This document shows positions 24,814 through 32,823 of a stretch of 64,000 nt of DNA, piece by piece. The stretch spans positions 62,001-126,000 of the forward strand of contig CAXXPO010000015.1 of the NCBI GenBank assembly GCA_963665185.2, written 5' to 3'. Made by a program: the position numbers and the translations under genes. The stretch's first letter is position 1, and every line of letters starts with the position of its first letter. Below the pieces are notes generated by a model. That model had not been told where the DNA came from. It worked only from the letters and a program-made list of their open reading frames with translations, and ran no database searches. The DNA is from G963665185 sp963665185. GTDB lineage: Bacteria; Desulfobacterota; Desulfovibrionia; Desulfovibrionales; Desulfovibrionaceae.

Positions 24814-25644
24814 ATGCGTCGTACGATTCCTTTGATATGGACCATGGCGCTTGCCGCCCTGCTTCTGTCGGCCAGCCTGGCATCGGCCAAGTCCCTGCGG
24901 CAGGAGCTTGTGCAGGAAAGCACCGTGGAACAGGTTTTCCAGCGCGGCACGCTCAAGGTCGGCTTCTCCACTTTCGTGCCCTGGGCCATGAAGGACAAAA
25001 ACGGGAAATTCATCGGCTTTGAAATCGACGTGGCCACGCGCCTGGCCCAGGACATGGGCGTGAAAGTGGAATTCGTGCCCACCAAATGGTCGGGCATCAT
25101 CCCCGCCCTGCTCACCGGCAAGTTCGACGTCATCATCGGCGGTATGGGCGTGCGTCCGGACCGCAACGCCAAGGTCAATTTCACCATTCCCTACAACAGA
25201 ACAGGCATGTCCATCGTGGCCAGCCGCGCCAAGGCCGAGGGCAGGAAATCCCTTGATGAATTCAACTCGCCCGACGTGGTCGTTACCGCGCGGCTTGGAA
25301 CCACCGCGGCCAAGGCTGCCCAGAAGTACATGCCCAAGGCCACGCTGCGCCTCTTTGAGGAGGAAACCCAGGCCATTCAGGAGCTTTTGAACGGCCGGGC
25401 GCATGCCATGGTCGCCTCTGCCCCGCTGCCCGAAAAGATGGCCGTGCGCCATGCGGAAAAGCTTTATCTGCCCCTGGACGGCACGTTTACCAAGGATCCC
25501 AACGCCTTCGCCATCCGCAAGGGAGATGTGGACACCCTCAATTTCTTCAACAATTGGATTCGCGTGGTCGAAGCCGAAGGCTGGCTCAAGGAACGCTACC
25601 ACTACTGGTTCGAAACCTTGGATTGGGAAGATCAGCTGAAGTAG
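24814..25644 (+). CDS. Periplasmic amino acid-binding protein of the ABC importer
   Basis: 276 residues, SBP_bac_3 family. The signal peptide is MRRTIPLIWTMALAALLLSASLASA. The mature domain begins VFQRGTLKVGFSTFVPWAMK, with the family blocks GFEIDVATRLAQDMGVKVEFV, IIGGMGVRPDRNAKVNFTIPY and LGTTAAKAAQKYMPKA. The ligand is probably a polar or acidic amino acid, not determinable here. CAAGGAGG precedes ATG 24814. It is the last gene of the importer operon, 25 bases after the ATPase. Confidence 0.94.
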   Translation: MRRTIPLIWTMALAALLLSASLASAKSLRQELVQESTVEQVFQRGTLKVGFSTFVPWAMKDKNGKFIGFEIDVATRLAQDMGVKVEFVPTKWSGIIPALLTGKFDVIIGGMGVRPDRNAKVNFTIPYNRTGMSIVASRAKAEGRKSLDEFNSPDVVVTARLGTTAAKAAQKYMPKATLRLFEEETQAIQELLNGRAHAMVASAPLPEKMAVRHAEKLYLPLDGTFTKDPNAFAIRKGDVDTLNFFNNWIRVVEAEGWLKERYHYWFETLDWEDQLK

Positions 25645-25663
25645 GCAAGCAGACATTGAAGTC

Positions 25664-25690
25664 GCCTCCGGCGGCCGGGGAGATCATCCC
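25664..25690 (+). repeat. 3'-end repeat box GCCTCCGGCGGCC
   Basis: GCCTCCGGCGGCCGGGGAGATCATCCC begins 20 bases after the binding-protein stop; same orientation-to-gene and box as the tmk, wcbI-like and rny 3' ends. Confidence 0.6.
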
Positions 25691-25707
25691 TTCAGCGAAG
25701 CCCGCAT

Positions 25708-25774
25708 CACATGGCAAGGAAACGGCCCGGACAAAAAATGAAGTTTTTTGTCCGGGCCGTTTCCTTGCCATGTG
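25708..25774 (+). terminator. 31-bp perfect hairpin terminator of the amino-acid importer operon
   Basis: Arms 25708-25738 and 25744-25774 are exact complements, loop TGAAG. The stem ends with A6/T6 next to the loop and has no T run after the distal arm, so it resembles a stable 3' hairpin as much as a classical terminator. Confidence 0.65.
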
Positions 25775-25832
25775 AACAGGGTTGATGGATTCATTTGGGC
25801 AGATGAAGTCGGACCGCATGTGTTTATGTGGC

Positions 25833-25895
25833 CGATTCCATAATGAAAAATCCCCGGAAACCAAAGGTTTCCGGGGATTTTTCATTATGGAATCG
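25833..25895. terminator. 30-bp perfect hairpin between convergent genes
   Basis: Arms 25833-25862 and 25866-25895 are exact complements with a 3-base loop and internal A5/T5 tracts. It sits between the importer operon and dsrP. Confidence 0.6.
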
Positions 25896-25951
25896 CGGGT
25901 CCAGGGCCATCATGGCCCTGGTGGGGGTGCAGGGGGCAAAGCCCCCTGCGT
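25895..25951 (-). repeat. 3'-end repeat hairpins after dsrP
   Basis: CGCGGGTCCAGGGCC-AT-CATGGCCCTGG and GCAGGGGGC-AAA-GCCCCCTGC form two small hairpins directly beyond the dsrP stop. CGxGGTCCAGG matches the repeat starts beyond trpF and rny. Confidence 0.6.
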
Positions 25952-25954
25952 TTA

Positions 25955-27112
25955 TTATCTTACTTCCTGCTTCACGCTCAGGGCGACCTTGTAGAGGATG
26001 GTGATCACGAAGATACCGGCAGCGTAGACGGCCAGTGTGATCATTCCTTCCTGAAGGGTCGGGGCGTAGGGAGTGAAGGCTTCGAACGGGTTGGGTGTGA
26101 AGCCGCCGATAAGCAGGCCCACGCCCTTGTCCAACCATGTTCCGATAACCAGCAGAAGCAATGCCCAGGGCAGGATGGCCTTGTTGTCCCGCAGTTTGGG
26201 CGGGATGAGCAGTGCCAGCGAGGTCAGGGCTGCGAAGGTTGCGATCCACATGAGCGTGGACACGTAGTTCACGTTGCCTTCCCAGAATCCCCACAGGAAC
26301 TGGATGGGCAGCTTGTGCCCGGGGATGTTGGAGTAGAACGCGGTGAAGACTTCGCACAGGAACAGGAAGACGTTGACGCACATGGCGTACGTGATGGTCT
26401 TTGCCAGTGTTTTCTTGGCGATTTCCCCGGCCCGGAAGTCGGTGGTCTTTTCCAGGACCATGGTCACCAGCAGCAGGATGGCGGGACCGGCGCAGAATGC
26501 GGAGGCCAGAAACCGGGCCGCCATAACGGCGGTCAGGAAGTAGTGGCGACCGGGCAGGCCTGCGTACAGGAACGCCGTGACGGTGTGGATGGACACGGCC
26601 CAGACAATGGACAGGTAGATCAAGGGTTTGATCCACTTGGGCGGAGCCACGCGCTGACGCACGCAATCCAGCGTGACCCAGCCGATGATCAGGTTCAGAA
26701 ACAGATAGACGTTGAGCACGATCATGTCCCAGAACAAGACGGAGTTCGGGGTCGGATGGAAGACGATGTTCAGCATGCGCTGGGGCTGGCCGAGGTCGAC
26801 CACAACGGATGCCAGACAGATGAGGATCGCCCCGATGGCCTGGAATTCGGCCAGGATGATCATCTCTTTGTATTCTTTGTAATGATGGAAGTAGTAGGGC
26901 AGCACGAGCATGACGGCTGCGGCGGCCACGCCGACCATGTAGGTCAGCTGGGCGATGTAGAAGCCCCAGGACACGTCGCGGCTCAGGCCGGTGACGGTCA
27001 GGCCCTTTTGGAGTTGGTCCATCCAGGCCACGCCGCCGACGCCCATGACGACGAGCAGCAGGAGCAGCCAGGCCCAATACAACTTGCTTCCTTTCAATGC
27101 AGTTTCAAGCAT
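25955..27112 (-). CDS. dsrP: DsrP, NrfD-family membrane subunit of the Dsr complex
   Basis: 385 residues with about ten membrane helices, NrfD/PsrC family. Together with the DsrO iron-sulfur protein it forms the quinone-interacting half of DsrMKJOP, the membrane complex that passes electrons toward DsrC/sulfite reduction. N-terminal helix LYWAWLLLLLVVMGVGGVAW, then WGFYIAQLTYMVGVAAAAVM, and SVVVDLGQPQRMLNI, a typical NrfD quinone-site neighbourhood. It is the last gene of the operon, 11 bases after dsrO, and is followed by repeat hairpins. Confidence 0.95.
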   Translation of the reverse strand: MLETALKGSKLYWAWLLLLLVVMGVGGVAWMDQLQKGLTVTGLSRDVSWGFYIAQLTYMVGVAAAAVMLVLPYYFHHYKEYKEMIILAEFQAIGAILICLASVVVDLGQPQRMLNIVFHPTPNSVLFWDMIVLNVYLFLNLIIGWVTLDCVRQRVAPPKWIKPLIYLSIVWAVSIHTVTAFLYAGLPGRHYFLTAVMAARFLASAFCAGPAILLLVTMVLEKTTDFRAGEIAKKTLAKTITYAMCVNVFLFLCEVFTAFYSNIPGHKLPIQFLWGFWEGNVNYVSTLMWIATFAALTSLALLIPPKLRDNKAILPWALLLLVIGTWLDKGVGLLIGGFTPNPFEAFTPYAPTLQEGMITLAVYAAGIFVITILYKVALSVKQEVR

Positions 27113-27123
27113 GGCGTATCCCC

Positions 27124-27900
27124 CTAGATAAGATAGTAGACGTTGGGGTGCGTGCCAAGGCTGGGTTTGCGCTGAATCGAGTAGTTCTCTTTGAGCGCAT
27201 GCCGTACTTCGGAGTTGGGATCATCCAGGTCCCCGAAGATAAGGGCGCCCTTGGAGGCCTCGACGCAGGCCGGCATCTTGCCTTCGGCCAGCCGTTCCGC
27301 ACAGAAGTTGCACTTTTCCACAACGCCTTTCATGCGCGTGGGGTAGTCCTTGTTCTCGTGCTTGATGTAGGGGCGCGGGTCCATGAAGTTGAAGGAGCGC
27401 GCACCGTACGGGCAGGCGGCCATGCAGTAGCGGCAGCCGATGCAACGGTGCATGTCCATGATGACGATGCCGTCGCTTTCGCGTTTGAATGTAGCCTGCG
27501 TGGGACAGACACGAACGCACGGAGGTTCCTGGCAGTGGTTGCACATGAGCAGGTATTCCTTGTGCTCTGCTTCTTCCGCCTGGAAGGGGTTGTGCTGCTC
27601 GGGGAACACGTGCTCCATCTCGTCGGTCCAGATCCATTTGACATTCTGCCTTGTCGGGATGTCTGGCACGTTGTGGAAGCTGTGACAGGCTTCGATAAGG
27701 GGTTCGAAGTCCGCCTCGTGTTTCAGTTTCCGGGTGTCGATGACCATGGCCCAGCGGGTGGCGTGCAGCTGCTCGGAGCGCGGGTGCACGGGCGAATGTC
27801 CGCCGGAGGCGGCCAGGGCACGCACGGCGGGTGCGGCCAGAGCCATACCCATGAGCGATGCGCCGGTGTATTTTATGAAGTTTCTTCTGCTGTTATTCAT
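27124..27900 (-). CDS. dsrO: DsrO, periplasmic iron-sulfur protein of the Dsr complex
   Basis: 258 residues. The twin-arginine signal SRRNFIKYTGASLMG directs folded export. Cysteine clusters for [4Fe-4S] centres are CNHCQEPPCVRVCP, CIGCRYCMAACPYG and CNFCAERLAEGKMPACVEA, as in NrfC/HybA-like ferredoxin subunits. The protein should sit on the periplasmic side and transfer electrons between DsrJ haems and DsrP. ATG 27900 is used; the longer frame overlaps dsrJ and is spurious. Three bases separate it from the dsrJ stop. Confidence 0.95.
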   Translation of the reverse strand: MNNSRRNFIKYTGASLMGMALAAPAVRALAASGGHSPVHPRSEQLHATRWAMVIDTRKLKHEADFEPLIEACHSFHNVPDIPTRQNVKWIWTDEMEHVFPEQHNPFQAEEAEHKEYLLMCNHCQEPPCVRVCPTQATFKRESDGIVIMDMHRCIGCRYCMAACPYGARSFNFMDPRPYIKHENKDYPTRMKGVVEKCNFCAERLAEGKMPACVEASKGALIFGDLDDPNSEVRHALKENYSIQRKPSLGTHPNVYYLI

Positions 27901-27902
27901 GC

Positions 27903-28292
27903 CTATTTCTCCTCCTTGGGAGCGATGTGGCAATCCCAGCAATAGGGCGACACGGACGCAGCATCGTGGCATTTGTCGCAGAACTGTTCCTTGCTCACAT
28001 GACACTTCATGCAGGTATTCTGGAGACTGATGACGTATTCTTTGTGATTGGTCTGGCTCACGTAGATGCGGTTGCCGTCGCGAATGGCCCAGTCGCGCCA
28101 GTCGTTGAGCAATTGCATGTGGTTCTCGCGCATCCATTCCTTGCCTTCGACGCACTCGGTGGCCACGTCTTTGGAAGGAAGCTGCAGCTTGGGCTGTTCC
28201 CACGCCTTTTTACCCAGGTTGGACCACAAGGGGAGGGTCACAAGCCCGAGGAAGACGAGCAGCCCGACAATTATCTTACTGCCGTGGTACAT
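27903..28292 (-). CDS. dsrJ: DsrJ, triheme cytochrome c of the Dsr complex
   Basis: 129 residues. An uncleaved N-terminal helix (KIIVGLLVFLGLVTLPLWS) anchors it. Three CxxCH haem sites are visible: CMKCH, CDKCH and CWDCH, all in the C-terminal 50 residues. DsrJ from other organisms has unusual His/Met, His/His and His/Cys haem ligation. The upstream Cys in the segment AT-ECVEGK is a candidate for the Cys ligand. It ends in APKEEK. Between dsrK (13 bases) and dsrO (2 bases). Confidence 0.95.
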   Translation of the reverse strand: MYHGSKIIVGLLVFLGLVTLPLWSNLGKKAWEQPKLQLPSKDVATECVEGKEWMRENHMQLLNDWRDWAIRDGNRIYVSQTNHKEYVISLQNTCMKCHVSKEQFCDKCHDAASVSPYCWDCHIAPKEEK

Positions 28293-28305
28293 GGATTAAT
28301 CCCTC

Positions 28306-29916
28306 CTATTCCTCTTCGAAGGGCTCGCCACGAAGGTCGAATTCCCGCTTGTTTTGGCCCTTGAGGTTGAGCGCGTTCGCGACCAACTCATGCACGCCGG
28401 AAATCTCAACACCTGGAGCCCAGTAATTGGCCAGGGGGATCAGGGTTGCCCGGTCAATGGCGCAGATGCAGGACATGAGGTTCACGTCGTGCTGGCGCTG
28501 TACGTGGCGCAGGGCGTTGCCTCTGGGCAGGCCGCCGCGCATCCGGATTTCCATGATCTCGTCGGTGTTAAGACCCGAACCGCCGCCGCAGCAGAAGGTC
28601 TGCTCGCGGGTGGTCTGGGGGGGCATCTCAAAGTAGTTGTTGCAGACGTTCTTGAGAATGTAGCGGGGTTCTTCCAGCAGGCCCATGGCGCGCGCCGGGT
28701 TGCACGAGTCGTGGAACGTCGTGCGCCATTTGTTGTTGCGTTCGGGCGAGAGGTCGAGCTTGTTGTGCTTGATGAGGTCGGCGGTGAATTCGGCGATGTG
28801 CACCATCTTGGTGGCGGCGGCGTTGTGGAAGACCGTGCCGGTGATGGGGCTCTTGGGTGTGGTCATGCCGCTGTGCTGCATGTAGCCGTTCATGGTGTCC
28901 ATGTACTGGTTTATCACGCGCCACATGTGGCCGCACTCGCCGCCCAGTATCCATTTGCAGCCCAGGCGGTTGGCCTCGGCGTACATTTTGGCGTTGAGCT
29001 TCTGCATGGTGTCGGCCGTGGTGAACAGGCCGAAGTTACCGCCTTCCGAAGCGTAGGTGGACAATGTGTAGTCCAGGCCGATGGCTTCGAAGAGCATCAG
29101 GTATCCCATGAAGGTGTAGATGCCGGGGTCGGCGAACACGTCGCCCGAAGGGGTCACGAAAAGGATCTCATGCCCTTTTTCGTTGAAGGGCGGGTTGATG
29201 CGCACGCCCGTGTATTCCTCGATGTCGTCGCAGAGGAACTCCACGATGTCCTTGAAGGCGTGGGGCTGGATGCCGAGGTGGTTGCCTGTGCGGTTACAGT
29301 TGGCGACCGGCTCCATGATCCAGTTGATGCCCAGGCCTACCTCATGCATGAGTTCCCGGGCCATCATGGTGATTTCCGCGGTGTCGATGCCGTAGGGGCA
29401 GAACAGGGAGCAGCGGCGGCATTCCGTGCATTGGTAGAAGTAGAGGAACCATTCCTTGAGGACGTCCTCTTCCAGCACCCGCGCACCGTTCAGCTTGCCC
29501 AGGATCTTGCCCGCCATGGTGAAATCCTTGCGGTATACCGAACGCAGCAGTTCGGCGCGCAGGACGGGCATGTTCTTGGGGTCGCCGGAACCGATGAAGT
29601 AGTGGCACTTGTCGGCACAGGCTCCGCAGCGCACGCAGATGTCCATGAAGACTTTGAGCGAGCGGTATTTATCCAGCCGTTCGTGGAATGCGCGGTGGAT
29701 GATGTCCTGCCAGTTTTCCGGAAGTTTCCAGTCCTTGTCGGCAGGGTTCCACTCCCGGGCATTGGGGAACTTCATGCTGGCATAGATGTCCGGCTTGGCC
29801 GGGTAGCACCAGTTGCCCGGAGCAAAGTTGTTCGGGGTATCCATCCACCCTGTTTTGGGCGGATTGTCATAATCCACGTTTTGGAGCAGCTCGTTTGGCT
29901 TAAGGTCGAATCCCAT
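28306..29916 (-). CDS. dsrK: DsrK, HdrD-like catalytic iron-sulfur subunit
   Basis: 536 residues, cytoplasmic. The N-terminal half carries two [4Fe-4S] ferredoxin-type clusters (CVRCGACADKCHYFIGSGDP and CTECRRCSLFCPYGIDT). The C-terminal half has CCG-type motifs (GGECGHMWR, the SCNPAR segment and CCGGGSGLN) that hold the special noncubane centre of the HdrD family. It is thought to reduce the DsrC trisulfide or disulfide. AGGAGATAG precedes ATG 29916. It is 13 bases from both neighbours in the operon dsrM-K-J-O-P. Confidence 0.96.
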   Translation of the reverse strand: MGFDLKPNELLQNVDYDNPPKTGWMDTPNNFAPGNWCYPAKPDIYASMKFPNAREWNPADKDWKLPENWQDIIHRAFHERLDKYRSLKVFMDICVRCGACADKCHYFIGSGDPKNMPVLRAELLRSVYRKDFTMAGKILGKLNGARVLEEDVLKEWFLYFYQCTECRRCSLFCPYGIDTAEITMMARELMHEVGLGINWIMEPVANCNRTGNHLGIQPHAFKDIVEFLCDDIEEYTGVRINPPFNEKGHEILFVTPSGDVFADPGIYTFMGYLMLFEAIGLDYTLSTYASEGGNFGLFTTADTMQKLNAKMYAEANRLGCKWILGGECGHMWRVINQYMDTMNGYMQHSGMTTPKSPITGTVFHNAAATKMVHIAEFTADLIKHNKLDLSPERNNKWRTTFHDSCNPARAMGLLEEPRYILKNVCNNYFEMPPQTTREQTFCCGGGSGLNTDEIMEIRMRGGLPRGNALRHVQRQHDVNLMSCICAIDRATLIPLANYWAPGVEISGVHELVANALNLKGQNKREFDLRGEPFEEE

Positions 29917-29929
29917 AAGGCTATCTCCT

Positions 29930-30961
29930 CTACTCCTGCTTGTCCGCCGCGGCGAGCGGCTTGTCTACGGGAAGACCGGCTTCCACCATGGCTTCCCGGA
30001 AGTCGTCCTCATAGGCCGCGTAGCTGTGCGGCTGGACCTTGTTGTTCCAGGGGTTCACATGGTGCTTGAAGCGGTTGTCGTTGGGCATGTTCCGGGTGGG
30101 CGAAAGGAAAACGCCGCCCATGTGCATGAGCTTGGAGAAGGGGAAGTAGGCAAACAGCACGCTCACCAGGAAAATGTGCACGTAAAAGGATACGGCGATA
30201 TTTTCCGGGATGACCGGGTGGAAGGTTACCAGTCCCATGGTCAGCTGCTTGATGGCGATGACGTCCACCTTGGCAAAGTAGCGCATGTATACGCCCGACA
30301 GGGCAATGGCCAGAAGAAGGAACAGGGCGAAGAAGTCGGCGGCATTGGAAAGGTAGCGGATGCGGCCGCTGAACATGCGCCGTCCCAGCAGGAAGAAAAG
30401 TCCCACCAGGAGGATGACGTCGCTCTGGTAGAGAACCGGAGTGGCGATCTGCAAAATGCCGTCAACAAATTCGATTCCCGTGACGAATCCCAGCACCGGG
30501 TCTGTGAAAAGACGCAGGTGGCGCAGCAGGACGACCAGGAAACTGTAGTGGAACATCAAGGCGAACAGCCACAGCCATTTGGCCGAAAAATACGCCACAA
30601 TCGGACGTTCTCCGTCCACTTCCTTGTACAGGGTGGACGTTGTGTTCCGAAACAGGGAACGGAAACAGAAAATTTCGAGAAACATCCTGATGATGGTTCC
30701 GCGCACCGTGGAGGGGTTGTCTATACAGTTGTGTTCGATCCAGTCGAACGACTTCTGCTGCCCTGCCGTGGTGGGGATGCGGAACGGCACCGGCGATTTC
30801 GCCCACCCAATCACCTTGCACACAAATCCGACCACAAAGATCGCCACCGCCGCGTACGGGATGACAATGGCGAACAGACTGCTCAGATGAGCCCCCTGTA
30901 CTCCGATCATTGCGACCATGATCAGCGCGAAGATGAGAAACAACGAGTAAAATGCGTTCAT
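29930..30961 (-). CDS. dsrM: DsrM, NarI-like cytochrome b subunit
   Basis: 343 residues with about five to six membrane helices, related to the NarI/HdrE haem b subunit. It binds two haems b and exchanges electrons with menaquinol for DsrK. Visible helices include SLFLIFALIMVAMIGVQGAHL and FALMFHYSFLVVLLRHLRL (the HYSF...RHLR histidines are likely haem ligands), and HIFLVSVLFAYFPFSKLMHMGG near the C terminus. It follows the RsbRD-like gene after 5 bases, so that gene is part of the dsr operon. Confidence 0.95.
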   Translation of the reverse strand: MNAFYSLFLIFALIMVAMIGVQGAHLSSLFAIVIPYAAVAIFVVGFVCKVIGWAKSPVPFRIPTTAGQQKSFDWIEHNCIDNPSTVRGTIIRMFLEIFCFRSLFRNTTSTLYKEVDGERPIVAYFSAKWLWLFALMFHYSFLVVLLRHLRLFTDPVLGFVTGIEFVDGILQIATPVLYQSDVILLVGLFFLLGRRMFSGRIRYLSNAADFFALFLLLAIALSGVYMRYFAKVDVIAIKQLTMGLVTFHPVIPENIAVSFYVHIFLVSVLFAYFPFSKLMHMGGVFLSPTRNMPNDNRFKHHVNPWNNKVQPHSYAAYEDDFREAMVEAGLPVDKPLAAADKQE

Positions 30962-30966
30962 CTACC

Positions 30967-31536
30967 CTACCTCTCTTTGTCTTGCACCGGCCTGTCCGGC
31001 ACGAGGGACATGAGTCCGTCGTCCATCGAGGGCTCCTCACACACCAAACCCGCCTTCCGAAAAAGCATGTGGTGCGTCCGCTTGTATTCCTGCACCCGCA
31101 TGGAATACACCTGCTCCCTGGCCTTGGTGTAGATGTCGAAAGCCATCAGGGCCATGTTGTCCACGCGCCCGTCCAGAGTTTCGAGATCCCTGCCCAGATC
31201 CGCCTTCCTGATCTGGCTGGCCAAAGCCTCACGCACCGCTTTTTTGAAAAGGAAAACAAAGGACAACGCCTTGCCCGGCGTAAAATCCTGTACGGCCCGA
31301 ATCTTGACGATGTCCTCCATATAGGAGCAGATGTCCTGGGCGTTTTCCCAGGCCAGCACACCGTCGATGAGTTTGTCCAGAGCATCGCGAAAGGTCGCGC
31401 CCACCGGATTGGTGAACGGGTCCTTGTTGCTCTTCCATAACGCGGCGGTTTCCTTGGGATAGGTCGCAAGCACCAGCTGATACCACTGGTCGAGCACCTT
31501 CGCCTTGTTTTCCGCCACAAGCTGTATAAGCGTCAT
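30967..31536 (-). CDS. RsbRD N-terminal-like globular protein, first gene of the dsr operon
   Basis: 189 residues, all helical, no membrane helix. MTLIQLVAENKAKVLDQWYQLVLATYP begins with the pattern of RsbRD/RsbT co-antagonist N-terminal sensor-globin-like domains, and NPVGATFRDALDKLIDGVL follows. There is no STAS domain, so it is a stand-alone sensor-type domain. It lies 5 bases before dsrM, and I have the impression (from memory of sulfate reducers) that such a protein accompanies dsrMKJOP repeatedly. It may sense redox or bind haem, or help assemble the complex; the function is unknown. No Shine-Dalgarno is evident before ATG 31536. Confidence 0.85.
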   Translation of the reverse strand: MTLIQLVAENKAKVLDQWYQLVLATYPKETAALWKSNKDPFTNPVGATFRDALDKLIDGVLAWENAQDICSYMEDIVKIRAVQDFTPGKALSFVFLFKKAVREALASQIRKADLGRDLETLDGRVDNMALMAFDIYTKAREQVYSMRVQEYKRTHHMLFRKAGLVCEEPSMDDGLMSLVPDRPVQDKER

Positions 31537-31566
31537 AGGAAATAAACTCGCTTTGACGACGAGAGG

Positions 31567-31589
31567 AATACCGGCCCGCAGGCCGTATT
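31567..31589. promoter_or_regulatory. Imperfect dyad in the dsr 5' leader
   Basis: AATAC CGGCC CGCA GGCCG TATT, two 9-base half-sites with one bulged base, about 35 bases upstream of the first dsr-operon start codon. It could be an operator or an mRNA hairpin. Confidence 0.35.
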
Positions 31590-31652
31590 AAGGGTCACTC
31601 CCGCTCTGTCGGCAGAGTGGGCATGACCCGAGCATATTGTACCGTTCTCAGT

Positions 31653-31681
31653 GCCATACGTTGCCGAGTGGGAATCGTCAA
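31653..31681 (-). promoter_or_regulatory. Candidate promoter of the dsr operon
   Basis: TTGACG (31681-31676), 17-base spacer, TATGGC (31658-31653), on the minus strand, about 115 bases upstream of the operon. A TACAAT at 31641-31636 is another possible -10. Confidence 0.4.
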
Positions 31682-31688
31682 GGCGCTT

Positions 31689-31702
31689 GTGCAAAAATGC
31701 AC
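31689..31702. promoter_or_regulatory. GTGCA-AAAA-TGCAC dyad, possible activator site
   Basis: A perfect 5-bp dyad between the divergent dsr and VOC promoters, about 60 bases upstream of the sigma-54 site at 31760. Position would suit an enhancer-binding protein, but no second copy is seen. Confidence 0.3.
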
Positions 31703-31759
31703 GACACACGGCGTACTTGCAGGTTTTGAAAAGTGAAAACAAGCCATTGAGTTGCGCCC

Positions 31760-31774
31760 TGGCACAAGGTATGC
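31760..31774 (+). promoter_or_regulatory. Sigma-54 promoter of the VOC protein gene
   Basis: TGGCACAAGGTATGC has the invariant GG and GC at -24/-12 spacing. It is 173 bases upstream of the GTG start at 31947. Confidence 0.7.
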
Positions 31775-31946
31775 TTCGGGAGCCGACCGACATTGCCCGG
31801 CCGGTTGCATGAGGTGGGGTCGTCCCCTTTTTTCATGGAATCCGGCCCCGCGCGCATTTGTCGGGGTAAACGTCATTCCAGGAATTTTCCCCGTCCTGCT
31901 TTCGCACATCCTGAAGAGCAGTCTGTCATCCAAGGAGGCGCCCGTT

Positions 31947-32546
31947 GTGAAGTATACCGGCATCAACCATCTGGCCATGGTCACCGCGGATATGGACGTC
32001 ACCATCCGTTTCTGGCGCGACCTCCTGGGAATGCGGCTGGTGGCGGGACTGGGCAATCCCGGCTCGCGACACTATTTTTTTGAAATCAGCAAAACGGACA
32101 TGATCGCGTTTTTCGAATGGCCCGGCGTGCAGCCCATACCCGAGAAAGACCACGGCGCGCCTGTTCGGGGACCTGTCGCCTTCGACCATATATCCTTCGG
32201 CGTGGCCTCGGACACCGAGCTGTGGGAACTCAAGGCCCGGTTGGAAGGGGCGGACTTCTGGGTGTCGGAAGTCGTGGACCATGGGTTCATCCATTCCATC
32301 TACGCCTTTGACCCCAACAACATTCCCATTGAATTCAGCGCGCCGGTAATGTCCGTGGACCTGAGGGCTTCCCCCGTCATGGCGGACAGCCTGCCGACGC
32401 CGACGGCCCGGGAAGGGGCCGACCCCCAGCCGCGGCATTGGCCCGGACCGGTCCCTGCCACGCCGTTGGATGAACAGAGGGTGTACCCCGGCGGGGGACG
32501 GCAGATCGTGGATTTTGCCACGGGCAGCGGAAGGAAGCCCGTGTGA
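31947..32546 (+). CDS. VOC (glyoxalase/dioxygenase) superfamily protein
   Basis: 199 residues starting at GTG 31947 behind AAGGAGG; the open frame upstream crosses the promoter and is not used. One VOC module: YTGINHLAMVTADMDVTIRFWRDLLGMRLV ... RHYFFEISKTDMIAFFEW ... FDHISFGVASDTELWELKARL ... SIYAFDPNNIPIEFS. The metal-ligand positions (His of NHLAM, His of FDHISF, Glu of IEFS) are present. The C-terminal 50 residues are Pro-rich and family-atypical. Sigma-54 control and position before the activator gene suggest it belongs to the alanine/amino-acid regulon, but the substrate is unknown. Confidence 0.82.
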   Translation: MKYTGINHLAMVTADMDVTIRFWRDLLGMRLVAGLGNPGSRHYFFEISKTDMIAFFEWPGVQPIPEKDHGAPVRGPVAFDHISFGVASDTELWELKARLEGADFWVSEVVDHGFIHSIYAFDPNNIPIEFSAPVMSVDLRASPVMADSLPTPTAREGADPQPRHWPGPVPATPLDEQRVYPGGGRQIVDFATGSGRKPV

Positions 32547-32823
32547 TTGAAGGGACGCGCTCTCCTCGCGACAAGTGGATCGGAACTCGTCAGGCGGGTG
32601 GGAATATATTATACGAAACAAGGAGCAGCCCCGTGTCTTTGCTTTTTTTCTTGAGGGCGGAAACTTCGAAACCACGCGAGTTGAAAATGCCTTTATCCAA
32701 TGCGGCCCCTCACTCCGGGCGGGCGTCATGCATCGCCCCCGGCCTGTTTCCGGCTGCAGGTTCCGTACTGTGAAGGTGTCCGGTATACGCATCGCTGATT
32801 TTTCGAGCCAAAGGGTACGGGCT

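Noticed and set aside
31640..31665. TGGCACTGAGAACGG on the minus strand as a sigma-54 promoter of dsr
   Set aside because: The -12 GC is not at the required spacing.
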